From Patellaria atrata CBS 101060 (Eukaryota > Ascomycota > Dothideomycetes > Patellariales > Patellariaceae), in assembly GCA_010093705.1 (NCBI GenBank), contig MU006095.1, positions 1,058,315 to 1,122,314 of the forward strand: 64,000 bases of DNA. Direction: 5' to 3'. The translations under genes and the position numbers were made by a program. Each line of letters begins with the position of its first letter. Within the stretch, counting starts at the first letter, position 1. The notes beneath the pieces are model-generated. The model saw nothing but the letters and a program-made list of their open reading frames with translations. It had not been told where the DNA came from and ran no database searches. Shown here piece by piece: positions 47,206-59,076 of this stretch.

Positions 47206-49128
47206 ATGACTACTCAGTATCCTAATAATCACGATGAGAAACACGAACATACCGTTGATGTTGGATCTGATACTGGAGAAAAAGAACATCTACCTACATT
47301 AACGGTCACCAACTTTGAGACGGACGAAGATGATCTACCCAGAGGTTACTTCAAAAGTAGCTTTTTCATTGGGACGATGGTAGCAATTGGTCTAAGTCTG
47401 ATGGCTGGTGTTGCTGGATTTGGTTATGCCGCTCCTATTCTTGTAATCATCAACGCAGATATCGGACCAGTAAGTGTTCCTCCTGCTAACGTCAGCAAAT
47501 CCTTTTAACACCATGATAGGATCCGAATGTAGTCTGGGTTTCGCTCTCTTATACCTTGGTTCAAGCTGTGACATTTACCATCGTAGGACGAGTGTCAGAC
47601 ATATTCGGACGCCGATGGGTCTTCATTGGTGGAGCGGTCCTTGGAGTCATTGGGAGCATTATCTGTGCTACAGCTCAAAGTATCAACACTTTGATCGGAG
47701 GTACCGCGATAATTGGCATTGCTGCTGCCACTCAACTGTCCTACTACTACGTCATGGGAGAACTCGTACCTATGAAATATCGTCTTGCCGGAAACGGGTT
47801 CTGCTACATCTGGACCATCCCAGGATCTGGTATTGCACCCGCAGTTGCGTATTCTCTGATATACTACAGCCCAAATGTTGGGTGGCGCGGCTGCTACTAC
47901 ATTCTAATTGCAATCAACAGTACCGCGCTCCTTTGTTGGGTCTTGTTTTACCATCCGCCAACGTTTCACATGAAACATCGCAACGAAAGGATGATTACGT
48001 ATGTCAAAAACTTCGACTACTTCGGCACCGTCCTCTACACTGGAGGCCTCTTGATCCTACTGATGGGCCTTAGTTGGGGCGGCGGAGTGTACCCGTGGAA
48101 TTCGTCACATGTCATCGCTACTATAGTCGTCGGCTTCGTTGCACTGGTCGCTTTCGTCGTATGGGAGAGTTTTGCGGGACTTACCGAGCCTCTCGTGCCG
48201 ATGCACCTCTTCCGGAATATTCCTTGGGATGCATCAGTCATCGTGTCCGGTTTAGGAGCCAGTATATACTATGCATTTGCAATCATCTGGCCTTCTATGG
48301 TGTCGATAATGTACTCCGATCCTAATAACCGAATGTCTGGACCCTGGTTGTCAAGTTTAACGGGTTTGCTCATCGTTATTGGAGAGATCGCTGCGGGATT
48401 CTGTGCGAAATCCATCGGAAAGGTGAAATATCAATGCATCGCCACACTCTTCGTAGGCGGCATATTTTTTGCCTGTAAGTCATTTTTTCTTCCGAACACG
48501 TTCATATTGCACTCGCTTCGCTCCCAGACGCACGCTATTTGTATCTGTTTAACGCTAACGATGGTCTATTCTAGGTATGGCAACCTGTGGTCCCGACGAT
48601 CGAGGTCGAGCTGCAGCCTTCATGTCAATTGGTGTCTTTCTCATGGGATGGACGGAAAGCATAGCAATCACGATGATTACCATCTGCACAACCGATCAAC
48701 AAGAACTCGGTAGTGCTAGCGGAGTTGCCGGATCCATCCGCTTTTTGATTTCAAGTATCGCAGCGACTGTGTACACTGCAATACTTAGCAATCGGCTCGC
48801 AGTGGAAATACCTTCCCACGTTGCACCCGCCGTACAGAGTGCCGGCTTACCTGCATCGAGTGTAGCAGCTTTTATTACGGCTTTCTCAACCGGGCCGGCA
48901 GCATTTGAGCAAGTGCCTGGGATCACAACGGATATTCTGGCTGCAGGGGCAAGGGCCTACCAGGAAGGAAACGCAGCAGCGTACAGCACAGTATTCCTTT
49001 CGACAATAGCATTTACAGCGGTTGGTATTGCTGCTAGCTTTTTCATGCCAAATGGAGATGACTTGATGACTGGAAAGATTGCGGCAACACTTCACAAGAG
49101 AGACAAGGAGGATGTGGTAGGTTCATAG
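47206..49128 (+). CDS. MFS transporter, TRI12 / siderophore-type
   Basis: Plasma-membrane drug:proton antiporter-like efflux carrier. Exons 47206-47469, 47520-48474 and 48575-49128 give about 590 residues with a hydrophilic N-terminus of about 50 residues and roughly 14 hydrophobic spans. The MFS motif between spans 2 and 3 is visible as VGRVSDIFGRRWVFIGG. The sequence YYYVMGELVPMKYR and the NFDYFGTVLYTGGLLILLMG segment recall the fungal trichothecene efflux pump (TRI12) family. The last exon starts at CGPDDRGRAAAFMS. Introns are 50 and 100 nt, phases 0 and 1. The Zn2Cys6 regulator follows 645 bases downstream on the same strand, an arrangement common for transporter/regulator pairs. The substrate cannot be told. 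Confidence 0.9.
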
Positions 49129-49772
49129 ACACGGCAGGCGTAAGTTAAGTAATGAGATAAGCAGATTGGAAGATGATAAGAAATGAAGCAGGAAAAATAT
49201 TCAATTACTTTCAGACAGACCATGTCCCTTGATTCATATAAGAGATTATCACGGCATTGCTGTATTGGGTTACAATAGGAGGAAAATCGTGTCTTTTGCT
49301 AGGTGTATGAGGTGTATCACACATATCGTTAAGCTACGTAAACTAATAGACCCCGCAGACCGTAAGAGAAGCCAAAGAGTTCCGGCTTGGCTACAAAATA
49401 ACTTCGGGTGTCGGATGTGACTTCTCCAATTGCCCCGTCTCTTCCCTGCCTTCCCTGCCTAACCTGTCTTCGCCCGCTTTCCTCCTTCGGCCTTGACCAC
49501 CTCTCGTGCCTTCCCTTCTTTCCCTGGGGTCCTGCCACGCCTGCCCTTTTTTTTTTTCACAACACCGTCCGCTTTGCCCACAACCTAATTGCATTCCCTC
49601 TTTCGTGCATATCTACTTTTCTCTCTCTTCTCTTTCTCCCTCTATCGCTTGATTCCATTCAATTGAACGCGATGGTGATGCTTTCTCTGTGTTCCCATAA
49701 GATAATCGTTTTCGCCTCGCTTCCGATAGGTTACCAAGGATCTTTTTAAAGACGAATTCGACCGAGAACAGG
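49129..49772. other. promoter / leader of the Zn2Cys6 gene
   Basis: From about 49420 to 49660 the plus strand is a long C/T tract with a T run near 49548-49556, like strong fungal leaders. No gene. Confidence 0.5.
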
Positions 49773-52229
49773 ATGGCGCATGTCAAGGTTCCCATGAGCT
49801 TATCCCCGCCACCACCACAACCTCCTCAACCTCAACCTCAACCTCAGTCAGCATCTGTCTCTTCATCTTCTCCAGCTCCGTCTCGTTCAGCTCATCCAAC
49901 ACCCCCTGCGCCCCCGTCTGGTAAACCTATTCCCTTTTCTGGTCCTCATAAGAGAGCTAGAGAAGAGGAAGATGAGCCTTCATTTCGTGCCGTACCCCAG
50001 AGGTAAGATATCAGACGCCTATTCTTGGTATCCATTCTTGTCCTGAACGACCAGTAGTAGGAAACGCGCGTCAATCGCGTGTGAGATCTGTCGGCTTCGT
50101 AAGACGAGATGTGACACAGGAAAACCAAGTTGTTCTTTTTGTACCCAGCTAGGGGTCGAATGTGTTTATAGAAAACCAGTCATTGAAAGAAAGTATGTCT
50201 TCCAATTCTTGCCATAACCCTCGTAGCAACTTTCCTATCCAATTGTGCGTGCTTTCTGTCTGTCTCATATGGAATATTGTAAAAGTTAGCGGCACAGTTA
50301 TATGAGTTTCTCAGGGGCTGTGGCGCCTTGCAGCTTTGAGTAACTCGACCGGCATGAAATTAGCCCTATCCCCGTATCCCCTTTCAATTGAGTCTGCTAT
50401 AGCCTTTTCCTACTCTCTCCATTCATCTAAACCCTCTATATCCGGAGAAGCCAAAAGTAACCCGTTTATCTTAAGATCTGACCTCGACAGAATCGAGCAG
50501 GAGTCAGCTGAAAATCCCTTGGGGAAGATTGGCAACCGCTTAGATCGTATCGAACAACTACTGTTGGACGCTTCCTTTAGATCGCAACCGTTTCCGGGAC
50601 AACAAGTTGCTCCACCGCCACCTCCACCACCTCAATTTGCTCATGGAAATGGTGTGATATCACATTCAAGACCAGTCTCTCAAGCTCAACATATCATTCC
50701 CGAGTCGATCTATCAGGCACCGAGGATTGGGCCACAGACCGTCACTTTCAATGCAACTGCACCATTTAAGGGGTTAGGTCGTCTACCTAACCAAAACAGT
50801 CCTCCGGAATTAAGTCCGCTGGAGCAAGATGATAGCGAAGGTTTCTTAGAACGTGAATTACAACAGGGTGAAATTTTGACACATGCCGGGAATCCCGATG
50901 ATCTAGATCTATCTCAACGAACTTGTTTAAGATTGGAACAGTCTTTTGCTAGATTTGTTCTTCCGTGGTTTCCCTTATTCGACCCTGATACCTGTGTCGA
51001 ACAAATCACTCAGACCATTAATCAGGGGTTTGGACTTCCGACTTTATATACAAGCTTTACCCTATTCGTCCTTGCTCTTGGCGCTCTAGCAAAGGCGGAT
51101 CACCATACCTCGGATGCTGCTCATGAACTACCTGGTTTAAATTATTATCTAGCCGCTTGTCGAGGGATGAAACAAAATTCGGGCCAGTATACAATTGTCG
51201 CCGTTCAGGGTATGATACTAAAATCGTAAGTAGACCGATCACGTGTCGCTTCCGTACAGGATTGTGTTATATACCCCTATTCGGTTGTCGAGTTGCAAGC
51301 TAAGACTCTACAGCTTGTACTTACTCCTGGCTTTGCGGACATTCCACGCCCGAGAAACAGTCAACACCGCTTTACAAACCCTAATCCCCATCCTACACCT
51401 CAAAGCCCGACTCCAAGCCGATGTCCGACTGCGCGAAGCATGCCACCGCGCCTTCTGGGCCTGCTACATCATCATCCGCGAACTCGACTTCAGCATCTTC
51501 TCCGCCATCGACTCTCCCTTCCTCCTCGAAGACGCCCTCCCCCTCCCCTACAGCGACCGCGACGAACCCGGCCTAGCCAAATTCCTCAACCTGATCGAAT
51601 TCAACCGCAAAACGACCAGAGCGGCACTGACGCGCCTAACGCAGGATAACTCGGGTGTCGAAGACCTGCTCGAGGAGTACAAGGAGTGGTACCGCAATTT
51701 GACGCCCAGCGTTGCGTTTCCCCTAGGTACGAGTCTCATCCTCGATCCGCAGAAGGCGTATATGCGCACGCGGTATGATTCCGTCGGTGTCATGATTTCT
51801 TGGACCGCGGTGTTGAGGTATGCGACGCCGGGGCTTGAGAGCGAGAGTGAGAGGGAGAGGACCCTCAGGGATGCGCAGCAGGCGCTTGATTTTGCCGTTT
51901 TGTATATTTATGCCTCCGAGAGCTTGGTGTTGGAGAGACATGTTATGCTTTTTGCCAATTTGACTGGGTGGGTTTATATTTCTTTAAGACAATATCTTGG
52001 CGGGGGGTATCCAAGTGCTGACTGAATTTATAGGTTGTTCGTCGTGTCCATGTGTCTCCTAACCACCTTCGCCATCCCGGCCCTCAAGGCCCCGGATCAC
52101 AGAGGCGCCATCCCCGCCATCCATAAGGCGCATTCTTTACTCAGTGTCTGGGCCGCGAATCCGAGCGTTGCGGCGAATTTGAGGCGTATGGAGGACTTTA
52201 TGGCGAAGGCGAGATTGAGTCCGGAGTAA
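49773..52229 (+). CDS. Zn2Cys6 transcription factor
   Basis: Nuclear regulator. Exons 49773-50002, 50055-50192, 50476-51225, 51314-51967 and 52034-52229 give about 655 residues. The N-terminus is Pro/Ser-rich, then a KRAREEE patch. Exon 2 carries the binuclear zinc cluster ACEICRLRKTRCDTGKPSC ending SFCTQLGVEC, with all six Cys. Exon 3 continues with a short coiled segment (DRIEQLLLD) and a poly-Pro patch. Exons 3-5 form the fungal-specific middle homology region, with ACHRAFWACYIIIRELD and LPLPYSDRDEPG. Intron 2 is unusually long (283 nt) and may hide a small exon. Intron 3 was placed at 51226-51313 (acceptor ctacag) because it yields KSLYLLLALRTFHARE, which fits the family; a 34-nt alternative keeps frame but is too short. 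Confidence 0.88.
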
Positions 52230-52753
52230 CTGGGGGTTTGTTGGGCTTTTTGGAGTTGGGGAGCGTGCTGGGTTTGAGATGAGGTATGATTGTTCTTTTG
52301 ACTTTGGGGGCAGGTGGGCGTGAGAGGGAGATATAGGAGATATAGGATTTGATGGAATGGGTAGGATATGCTGGGATAAGTTAGGAATATACATATATAC
52401 ACTTCAGACATGTTTTAAATAAATCTCGAATGGGATTCTTCCATCCGTCTCCTCTCTGTTTTTAAGCGACACTTGTTTCTGATGGAAAGCTAACACAGTT
52501 CTATCCGCTTAGGGGGGTTACGGTGTTGGATCATCGTGTTTGCGAGGGGATATGCACACGTGGTAGGAAAGGGGGGGTATCAAGTGGGTATGCAATCGAT
52601 TCTATCCCATTCTATCCGATTCGGTTTAATTCAATTCAAGTTAAGATAAGATGGATAACAACAGCCGGCCTTGCTCCAACTTGATCCGAACCACCCCCAT
52701 CCGATCCGCGCAGAATCGACTACTCGAAGACACCATATTGGCAGTCCACAGCG
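52230..52753. other. convergent 3' intergenic
   Basis: Between the Zn2Cys6 and THG1 stops. Contains ATATACATATATAC-type sequence near 52386 and direct repeats of CGATTCTATCC / CCATTCTATCC near 52596-52620. No gene. Confidence 0.5.
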
Positions 52754-54543
52754 TCAAGGTGTCCTCCCCGTCAAGATCCACGCCCGTTCCTCCCAAAACG
52801 CAGAACCGATGATATCGACGTGTTCGACCACTATCCGCGCTCTCTGCCGCCTTTTTAAGTCTTTTTGCGCGGCGGTTTTGGAGGGCGCTGGGGTTTCTGC
52901 TTCGTGCTCGTTCCCTTCAACACCCGCGACGGAGGGTATAGGAGCGGAAGGAGAGGTGGAGGGGGCAGGTGCTCCGGGTATGTCTCCTTGCTTTTCTGTG
53001 GGTTCGAGAGGGGCGGGGCATGCTGGGGGAAAGTCTCTAGAGGTGGGAGGAGGGGGCGCGCTGGATTTGGTGTTGAAGGAGGGATTGTTTGGGAAGTTAG
53101 GGAGGTTGAGGTCTGCGAGCACGGTTGCGAGGAGGGATGATGGGGTTAGGGATTCTGCTGTCGATTTGGGGGGAGGGGTTGGCGTTGGGTACTGGATGTG
53201 TTAGATTGGGGCATTACGGGCCGAAGAGGGGAGGGAAAGGGGGGGGATTAAAGGCAAGGGATTAGGTAAGGGAAATAGGGAGGCAAACATACAGATCTAA
53301 ACACCACGCTTCCTTTCCGGAAAATCTCGGGTTCGTTGTTGTAGTTTATCCCGAAGCGGGAGAAGAGGATTTCGTTCTTGTCTTTGGCGAGCGTGCCCTT
53401 TTGGGGAGGGGTTTGTCAGTTTCATCACACGCCAGAAGCAAACAAAAAAAATAGAGGTTGGGAAGGGGATGACGAAGGGATGGAGTAGAAGAATAAGGGG
53501 GGGATGATACGTACCGCAAGCTCCCGTTCCGCATCCTCGTTATCCAAGCCTCCTTTCTTGATGAGGGCCCAGAAGGTGGTATTATAGAGATTATTCACAT
53601 GGCCTTCGCACACACAACATCAGTCCAATACCCAACACAAACTAAACGACCGACAGTAGAGACACGTACAATCGACCTGCCTCCAACTCATGTAATCCCG
53701 CAAGTTCTGCAGACTGGGATACACGACCGCGCGGCCGTCGAAGGTGGGAAGTGGGGGTTCGAGCGGCGAGGAGGGGAAGAAAGAGAGCCAGTGGTGGATG
53801 TAGTAGGCACTGAATGTTGAGACTATTGTGGAAACTAGTTTGCTGGGTGGGGTGTTAGATGGGTCTTTTCTTGTATAAAAGGAGCCGGGGGTTAAGGTCT
53901 GGAAAAGGGTTTTTTTCTTTTTACCTCTTTCGACGCTCGAAGAGGGTGCAAGATTTGTGGAAGACGAAACTGCGGTATATCAGTTTTCTACCTTCATGAA
54001 ATTATATAGGAATTGGGCATATATTCGATACGCGATATTTTAGACCTGAATGTTTTTATGTCAGGTTGAAGGAAAACGCACCTGTACTCATCGCTAACAC
54101 CATACGCAACAACGATATCGGGAAGCTCCTTCATCACTGATTTGGCGGACTCGTTCATCAGGTCGAGTGCCCGTCGATCATTAGGTTTTCCGAAGTTATA
54201 TTTCTTTGCGAATCTAGTAACCGAAATTTATTCAGAAGGGATATTGATAAATCGTCACGTGGGATATCGGACACCATGACTGAGTGAAGGAATTATAGAG
54301 TATAGAAAGAGAATGAGAGCAGAGACTGTGAATGAAGAAAAGTAATGATGGAGAATATCTTTAAATGCGAATAGAGATCGAGCAGACGCACTTTGTGAAG
54401 CTTCTGCCATCGATGCGGACAACGATCCACGTATTTGGGAGTAAGTTGTCGGGCTGTTCGAAAAAGCGTACATATTCATATCTGTAGTTAACTTAGTATT
54501 CTGTTATCTTAACTTTTTGTATTACGGACTTTGAGTTTGCCAT
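52754..54543 (-). CDS. THG1: tRNA-His guanylyltransferase
   Basis: Adds the essential G(-1) to the 5' end of tRNA-His. I assembled eight exons (minus): 54543-54530, 54481-54392, 54213-54082, 53969-53925, 53842-53670, 53603-53515, 53397-53293 and 53191-52754, giving about 361 residues. The protein begins [20 protein letters not shown], as in yeast Thg1. Metal-binding residues Asp29 ([11 protein letters not shown]) and Asp76/Glu77 (YGVSDEYSF) are in place. Further family blocks are [31 protein letters not shown] and [16 protein letters not shown]. The tail has a Pro/Ala-rich insertion followed by [19 protein letters not shown]. Exon 1 is only 14 nt and exon 4 only 45 nt. No single open frame covers more than a fragment, so a naive scan would miss it. 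Confidence 0.93.
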
Positions 54544-54787
54544 TGATTATTTGGGTTGCGGTTCATTCTGTGAGAGAGAATGTAGAGAAGAGTGCATGTA
54601 GGTTGGTCAGATTAGGCGAGTGTTTAGGAAAGGACATAACGTATAGTCAGGGTACGGAAGTTGAAATTTATATAACACGTCACGATCAATCGTGAAATAC
54701 TCCGTGGTATTAAAGTATGGTAGTAATGTTTAGCTATAGTAGAGCAAGCCCAACACTGTCATCTTAGGAATGCATCAACAGCACCTA

Positions 54788-57700
54788 TCAATTCCCTACC
54801 GCCAAGCGCTCTTTATTACCCTCATTATCAGATTCATCATCCGTCACCTCACTAGCAACGCTCTCATTGACACTGGGAGCCTTTTCACCCTTCTTCCCAA
54901 TTCTCTTCAAGCTGCCCCAACTGAGGCCACTACTTCTATTCCCACTACTCCCCGTAGCGCTAATCTGCGGGCTACCAGTTCCACTATCCGTGCTTTGTTT
55001 GTGCGCTGGATTACCTCCATCCTCATCCGTCTCATCTGGAGTACCAACCTCACTCGCCTTCTTCGAGAACAACCCTCCCTTTGCATTGAATTTGAATTTG
55101 CTTGAACTGGACTTGCGTGAAAGTTTTTGCATGAGGGATTCCTTACCACTATTTGACGCAAACGGAGTTAGGGATTCTGAAGGAGTGTTGGAGACTGAAC
55201 GTTCTAGAGAGTCGCGCGATTCATTTATGGAATCGGCAGTGGAGATAGAACGACCATCTTTGGATTGCCGAGAATGCGGCGGAGATACGTCTTCCTCCTT
55301 ATCTTTGTCCTCCTCTTTTTCTTTCTTACTCTTCTTATCCCGGGAGAAGAAGCTTTTGCTCTTGAAATTAGGAGCAGCAGGATTAAGCTTGGGAGGAGTA
55401 GGCGGAACATTGGCGGAAGAAGACGATGGGCGAGTGCCGATAGGTGCTTGTGTTGGAGATGCCTTGACTTGATCCAAAACTTCATCATCGCCTTCAACGA
55501 ACGAAGCTTCGTGAACAAGGTTAGTTGACGAACCGTATTGAATTGATGGACGGCGGGAAGGGTGGCGGGACCATGAGTTAGTTGTTGTTGTGGCCCAATC
55601 AGGGCCTAAAGGGCTATTCCTTTGCTGTAAACCTTCAATTGGCCAACCGAAACGTGTTTGGCTCTCTGTAGATGGCCGAGGTAAAACGTTTTCGAAAGAG
55701 CTCGTCGAAGCTGGACGGGGTGAAGAAGGTCTTCCGAAACCGAGAGAAGATGGAAGCCAAGGACCGTCCTTAGTGGCGAACATATTGAAAGGTCTCCGTC
55801 GTGGAACTATCTGTTTTGGACTGGCTGTGGAAACTACTTCTCTGGCCCTGCTAGAGGAGTCCGCACCACGTGAAAATGCATTCGACATCTGACCCAGTTT
55901 GTAGTCCATCCAGCTCCCCGAATAGCTACCCCTGCGGAGTTGAGCATCAATAGCTTCTTGCGGGTCTTGTCTAGGCAGCGATTGACTCTGGGTGCCCTTT
56001 AGTGACCCAAGAGGAGGACCATCGTCAGATGTTGTCTTGCCCCTAGGCCGAATACCCAACATACTAGCAAACCTTGATGTTCCTGTTGTAGTACCCAGAT
56101 TACGAAAGGAGCCACTGGCGGACCTAATAGACCTCCGATCACTCTCCGTAAATCCAGCAGAAGGTTCAAAATTAGCTAGATTATTCGAGCTTTCCCTTGG
56201 ACTTGCAAATGGTGAAGGACTGTGTACAGATATCGGCGAACTAGGTCCATGTGCCGTTTGCTCCCAAGCTTCTCGCGCTCCAAGGCCGGGTAATGCACCA
56301 AGACCTGGAAACACATTTGGTTGATTTGTGGCCATCGGCGGAGATCCCGAGCTTTTGGAGGATACCTCACCGCCTAACTGAGGGTCTTCATTCTCCTCAG
56401 GACCACTGTGATCGTTTTCATCGCCAAACAACCCGGATGGGAGTAGTGCGCCTGCAGCAGGACTCATGGGTGCACCACCAGTCAAACTCTCGATCTCCGC
56501 ATGGGACATGGAAGTCACCGGAGTCAGACCATGTAAGGCCGACCCATTATTGATATTGAAGAACGGGGTAGTGGATTGGAAATTTGGAGAGATACTTGAT
56601 ATACTGGAATTGAACGGAGCCACAGAAGACATCGCGAATCCCATAGAAACCGCATCATCGCGGATGTTCGTAGTTCGACGTCGTTGGCTGGTCCTTCTCT
56701 CAGGGGGGATTTTCATGGCCGATGCACGGTTGAACATGTGGGGTTGGCTACCGCGTCTGGTGGTCAAGTAATCTAGCTGTTGCTGGGCTCCCTCATGAAT
56801 AGCCTGAGCTTGCTGTAATCCAGTCCATGTAGCCGCATAACGCTGTTGAAGATCTTGAAGTCTTGTCTCCCATTGTCGCTGCTCGAGGATAGGATTGGGT
56901 TCCACGTTCTTCAGCGCTGGACTACCATCTTCTTCGCCCTCTACCCTCTTTCTCTCCTCCTCTAGTTCCTTGATTTGCATTCCTTTTTCGCGAATCTCAT
57001 CTTCCAACTGTTTATTGATGCGTTGCTCTTCAGTATGCTTCTCGCGAAGCTCCTGAATTCTGTCTTCTGTAGAGTGCTGTAACTCCTCCTTGGCCTCTTG
57101 TAAACGCTCAACTTCAGCTCTTAATTCGGTCATTTCACGTTCCCAACGTTCCATATCATCATGCATCTTTTTCCTCTCATTTTGTTTCTGGATCAATATC
57201 CTCTCCTTATTGTTCCTCTTCGTTTGTGCAGCAGCAATCTGTCTCTCCAATGCGGCGACCTGTTTTCTGAGATCCTTGCTATTGTCTTCCCGAACTTTAA
57301 GCTGCTCCCTCAACTCATCTCGTTCTTTTAACAGATTGGCCCTCCCTTCTTGGAATTCCTCTTCATCATCGGCGATCTGAGTTTCCAGCTCATCATTTTC
57401 ACGACGCAAATTCTCTAGCTTTTCAGTTAACTGCTGGACAGTTCCTCCCCCTTCAATGGAATCTTCCCGTGATTCACCGACTCCAATAGCGGCTGGCGAA
57501 GAGCGTCTGAGACCGGTACGTCGGCCTGGAATTTGGTTGTTACTATGCTCTCGTACCATCGCGGGAGGTGATACTATTGAGAGTGATGTCTCAAACATAG
57601 GTTTGTACGGCTGAACCTGGGGCGGCGAGGAACAATCACTATGCTCGGTTCCTGATATTTCTCCACTCTGCGTTATTGGATTAAAATGATCATTGGAAGA

Positions 57701-58245
57701 ATGTGGACATGTCTTTACGCGTAATGGAGCGCTTGCGGCCTGGAAATTTGTGGAGTTGATGGCAGCAACCCGCACCACATACGAGTGATTGGGTTTTAAA
57801 CCTGTTACAGTAATCCAATTATGTTGTTTAGATACCTCTCCGACTGTATTACGATTTTATTAGCAAGAGAATGTGTTAACATGTTCGCTTCCAGATAGCG
57901 TACCGACAATCCCGTTAAGCCGCACCTGGTACTTTACAACACCACTTCGTCCATCGGGGGCCTTCCAGTGCAGTATTATACCGTCCGCTTTTATACCAGC
58001 AAGAGCAACTTCTGGGGTAACAGGGACTTCGAGACCAAGGAGTGTGATAAGCTCGTCAACAGGCTTCACAAGGACAAGATAAGAGCGATAGAATAGCCTA
58101 GGATATTGAAGAGTCAGCAGGGTATGTTTACAGGAAGGTATGGGGATTCCACGAGCAAGAAGGGTATTCAAACTCACCAGAGTAAAGCGGCAATGGTGCA
58201 TATTGTTCGAAGCCATGAAGAAGTGAAATAAGTGAGAGTCTCCAT
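54788..58245 (-). CDS. membrane-anchored FN3 and coiled-coil protein
   Basis: Function unknown to me. Exons 58245-58178, 58097-57904 and 57843-54788 (minus) give about 1105 residues. The N-terminus (METLTYFTSSWLRTICTIAALLWLFYRSYLVL) is one hydrophobic span. A fibronectin type III domain of about 85 residues is assembled over exons 2-3 (GIILHWKAPDGRSGVVKYQV ... WITVTGLKPNHSYVVRVAAI). After a disordered linker comes a long coiled coil (about residues 200-400) rich in Glu/Lys/Gln (EKLENLRRENDELETQIAD, ERKKMHDDMERWEREMTEL). The rest is Ser/Pro-rich and disordered with basic patches (FFSRDKKSKKEKEE) and an acidic end. The start ATG at 58245 was chosen because it yields the hydrophobic span in frame across intron 1. 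Similar proteins exist in other filamentous ascomycetes, mostly unnamed. It is divergent from lipin. Confidence 0.82.
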
Positions 58246-59076
58246 GCTGTCGATGCCATCAGCACGCCAATGGACGAACTGCGAAGTGGAGGTCATGGAT
58301 GGCCTTTGTTGTCTTTTTATGTCATCTTGAAGTTTGAAGTTTATGATCGAGTGGTGACAAGCGGATGTAGTCTGCTAACCGTGGTACTCGGTTTGTTGTT
58401 CGAAAGACTGGAGGTCGATGAAGTGTATTTGGTGTAGTTTGAATATTAGCAAAGGCGGTGGCACTTTTTTTGGTGGGCGTTGAAAGCTTTCTCGTGGCCG
58501 ATCTGCCGCATGCATGAGACGATGAGCTGCCCGCTTTCCGCCCATGCATAAGGCCAGAATAAGGGCGCCGTATGACCAAAATCGCCGGACCAAACCCCCC
58601 AGCCTAAAGAGCATAAAGTGCATTCCAACAACTCAACAATCTGTTCACCAACCTCCTCCCTCTTCTGAGAAACTGCCTGTATTTCTATTTTCTTCAAATT
58701 GTTCACATAGTTACCATCAATTGACACTTACATTTGACACTTTGACAGCAGAATTCGGACACCTCCGAGTATCCCTGCGCCAATTCTGATACCTTGCACT
58801 GTTCTTGGGTGACGGCATAATACTGCAAGGGCACAAGGGCACCTCGGCCCACCAAACTATCTCATCATCCCATGACCTTCAGCTGAACTCCGTGATATCT
58901 CTATAAACTATCCTACAAGTCCCAGGAGGCCTCCTTGACTTACCACATACCCAACCAACACCTCCTGTCCACATTCTGCGCATACACATCTTCCGACTAG
59001 CACATATCCCGATTACCTTCGGGGCCCTGCACCCACCCCATTCCTGTCTGCCTTAAGACACATCTTCTTCGGGGAT
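58246..59076. other. divergent promoter, FN3 gene / lipin gene
   Basis: About 830 bases between divergent starts. Several overlapping 60-90 codon frames have no ATG-supported, family-like protein. The stretch 58850-59070 is C/T/A-rich on the plus strand, like a leader. Confidence 0.45.
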
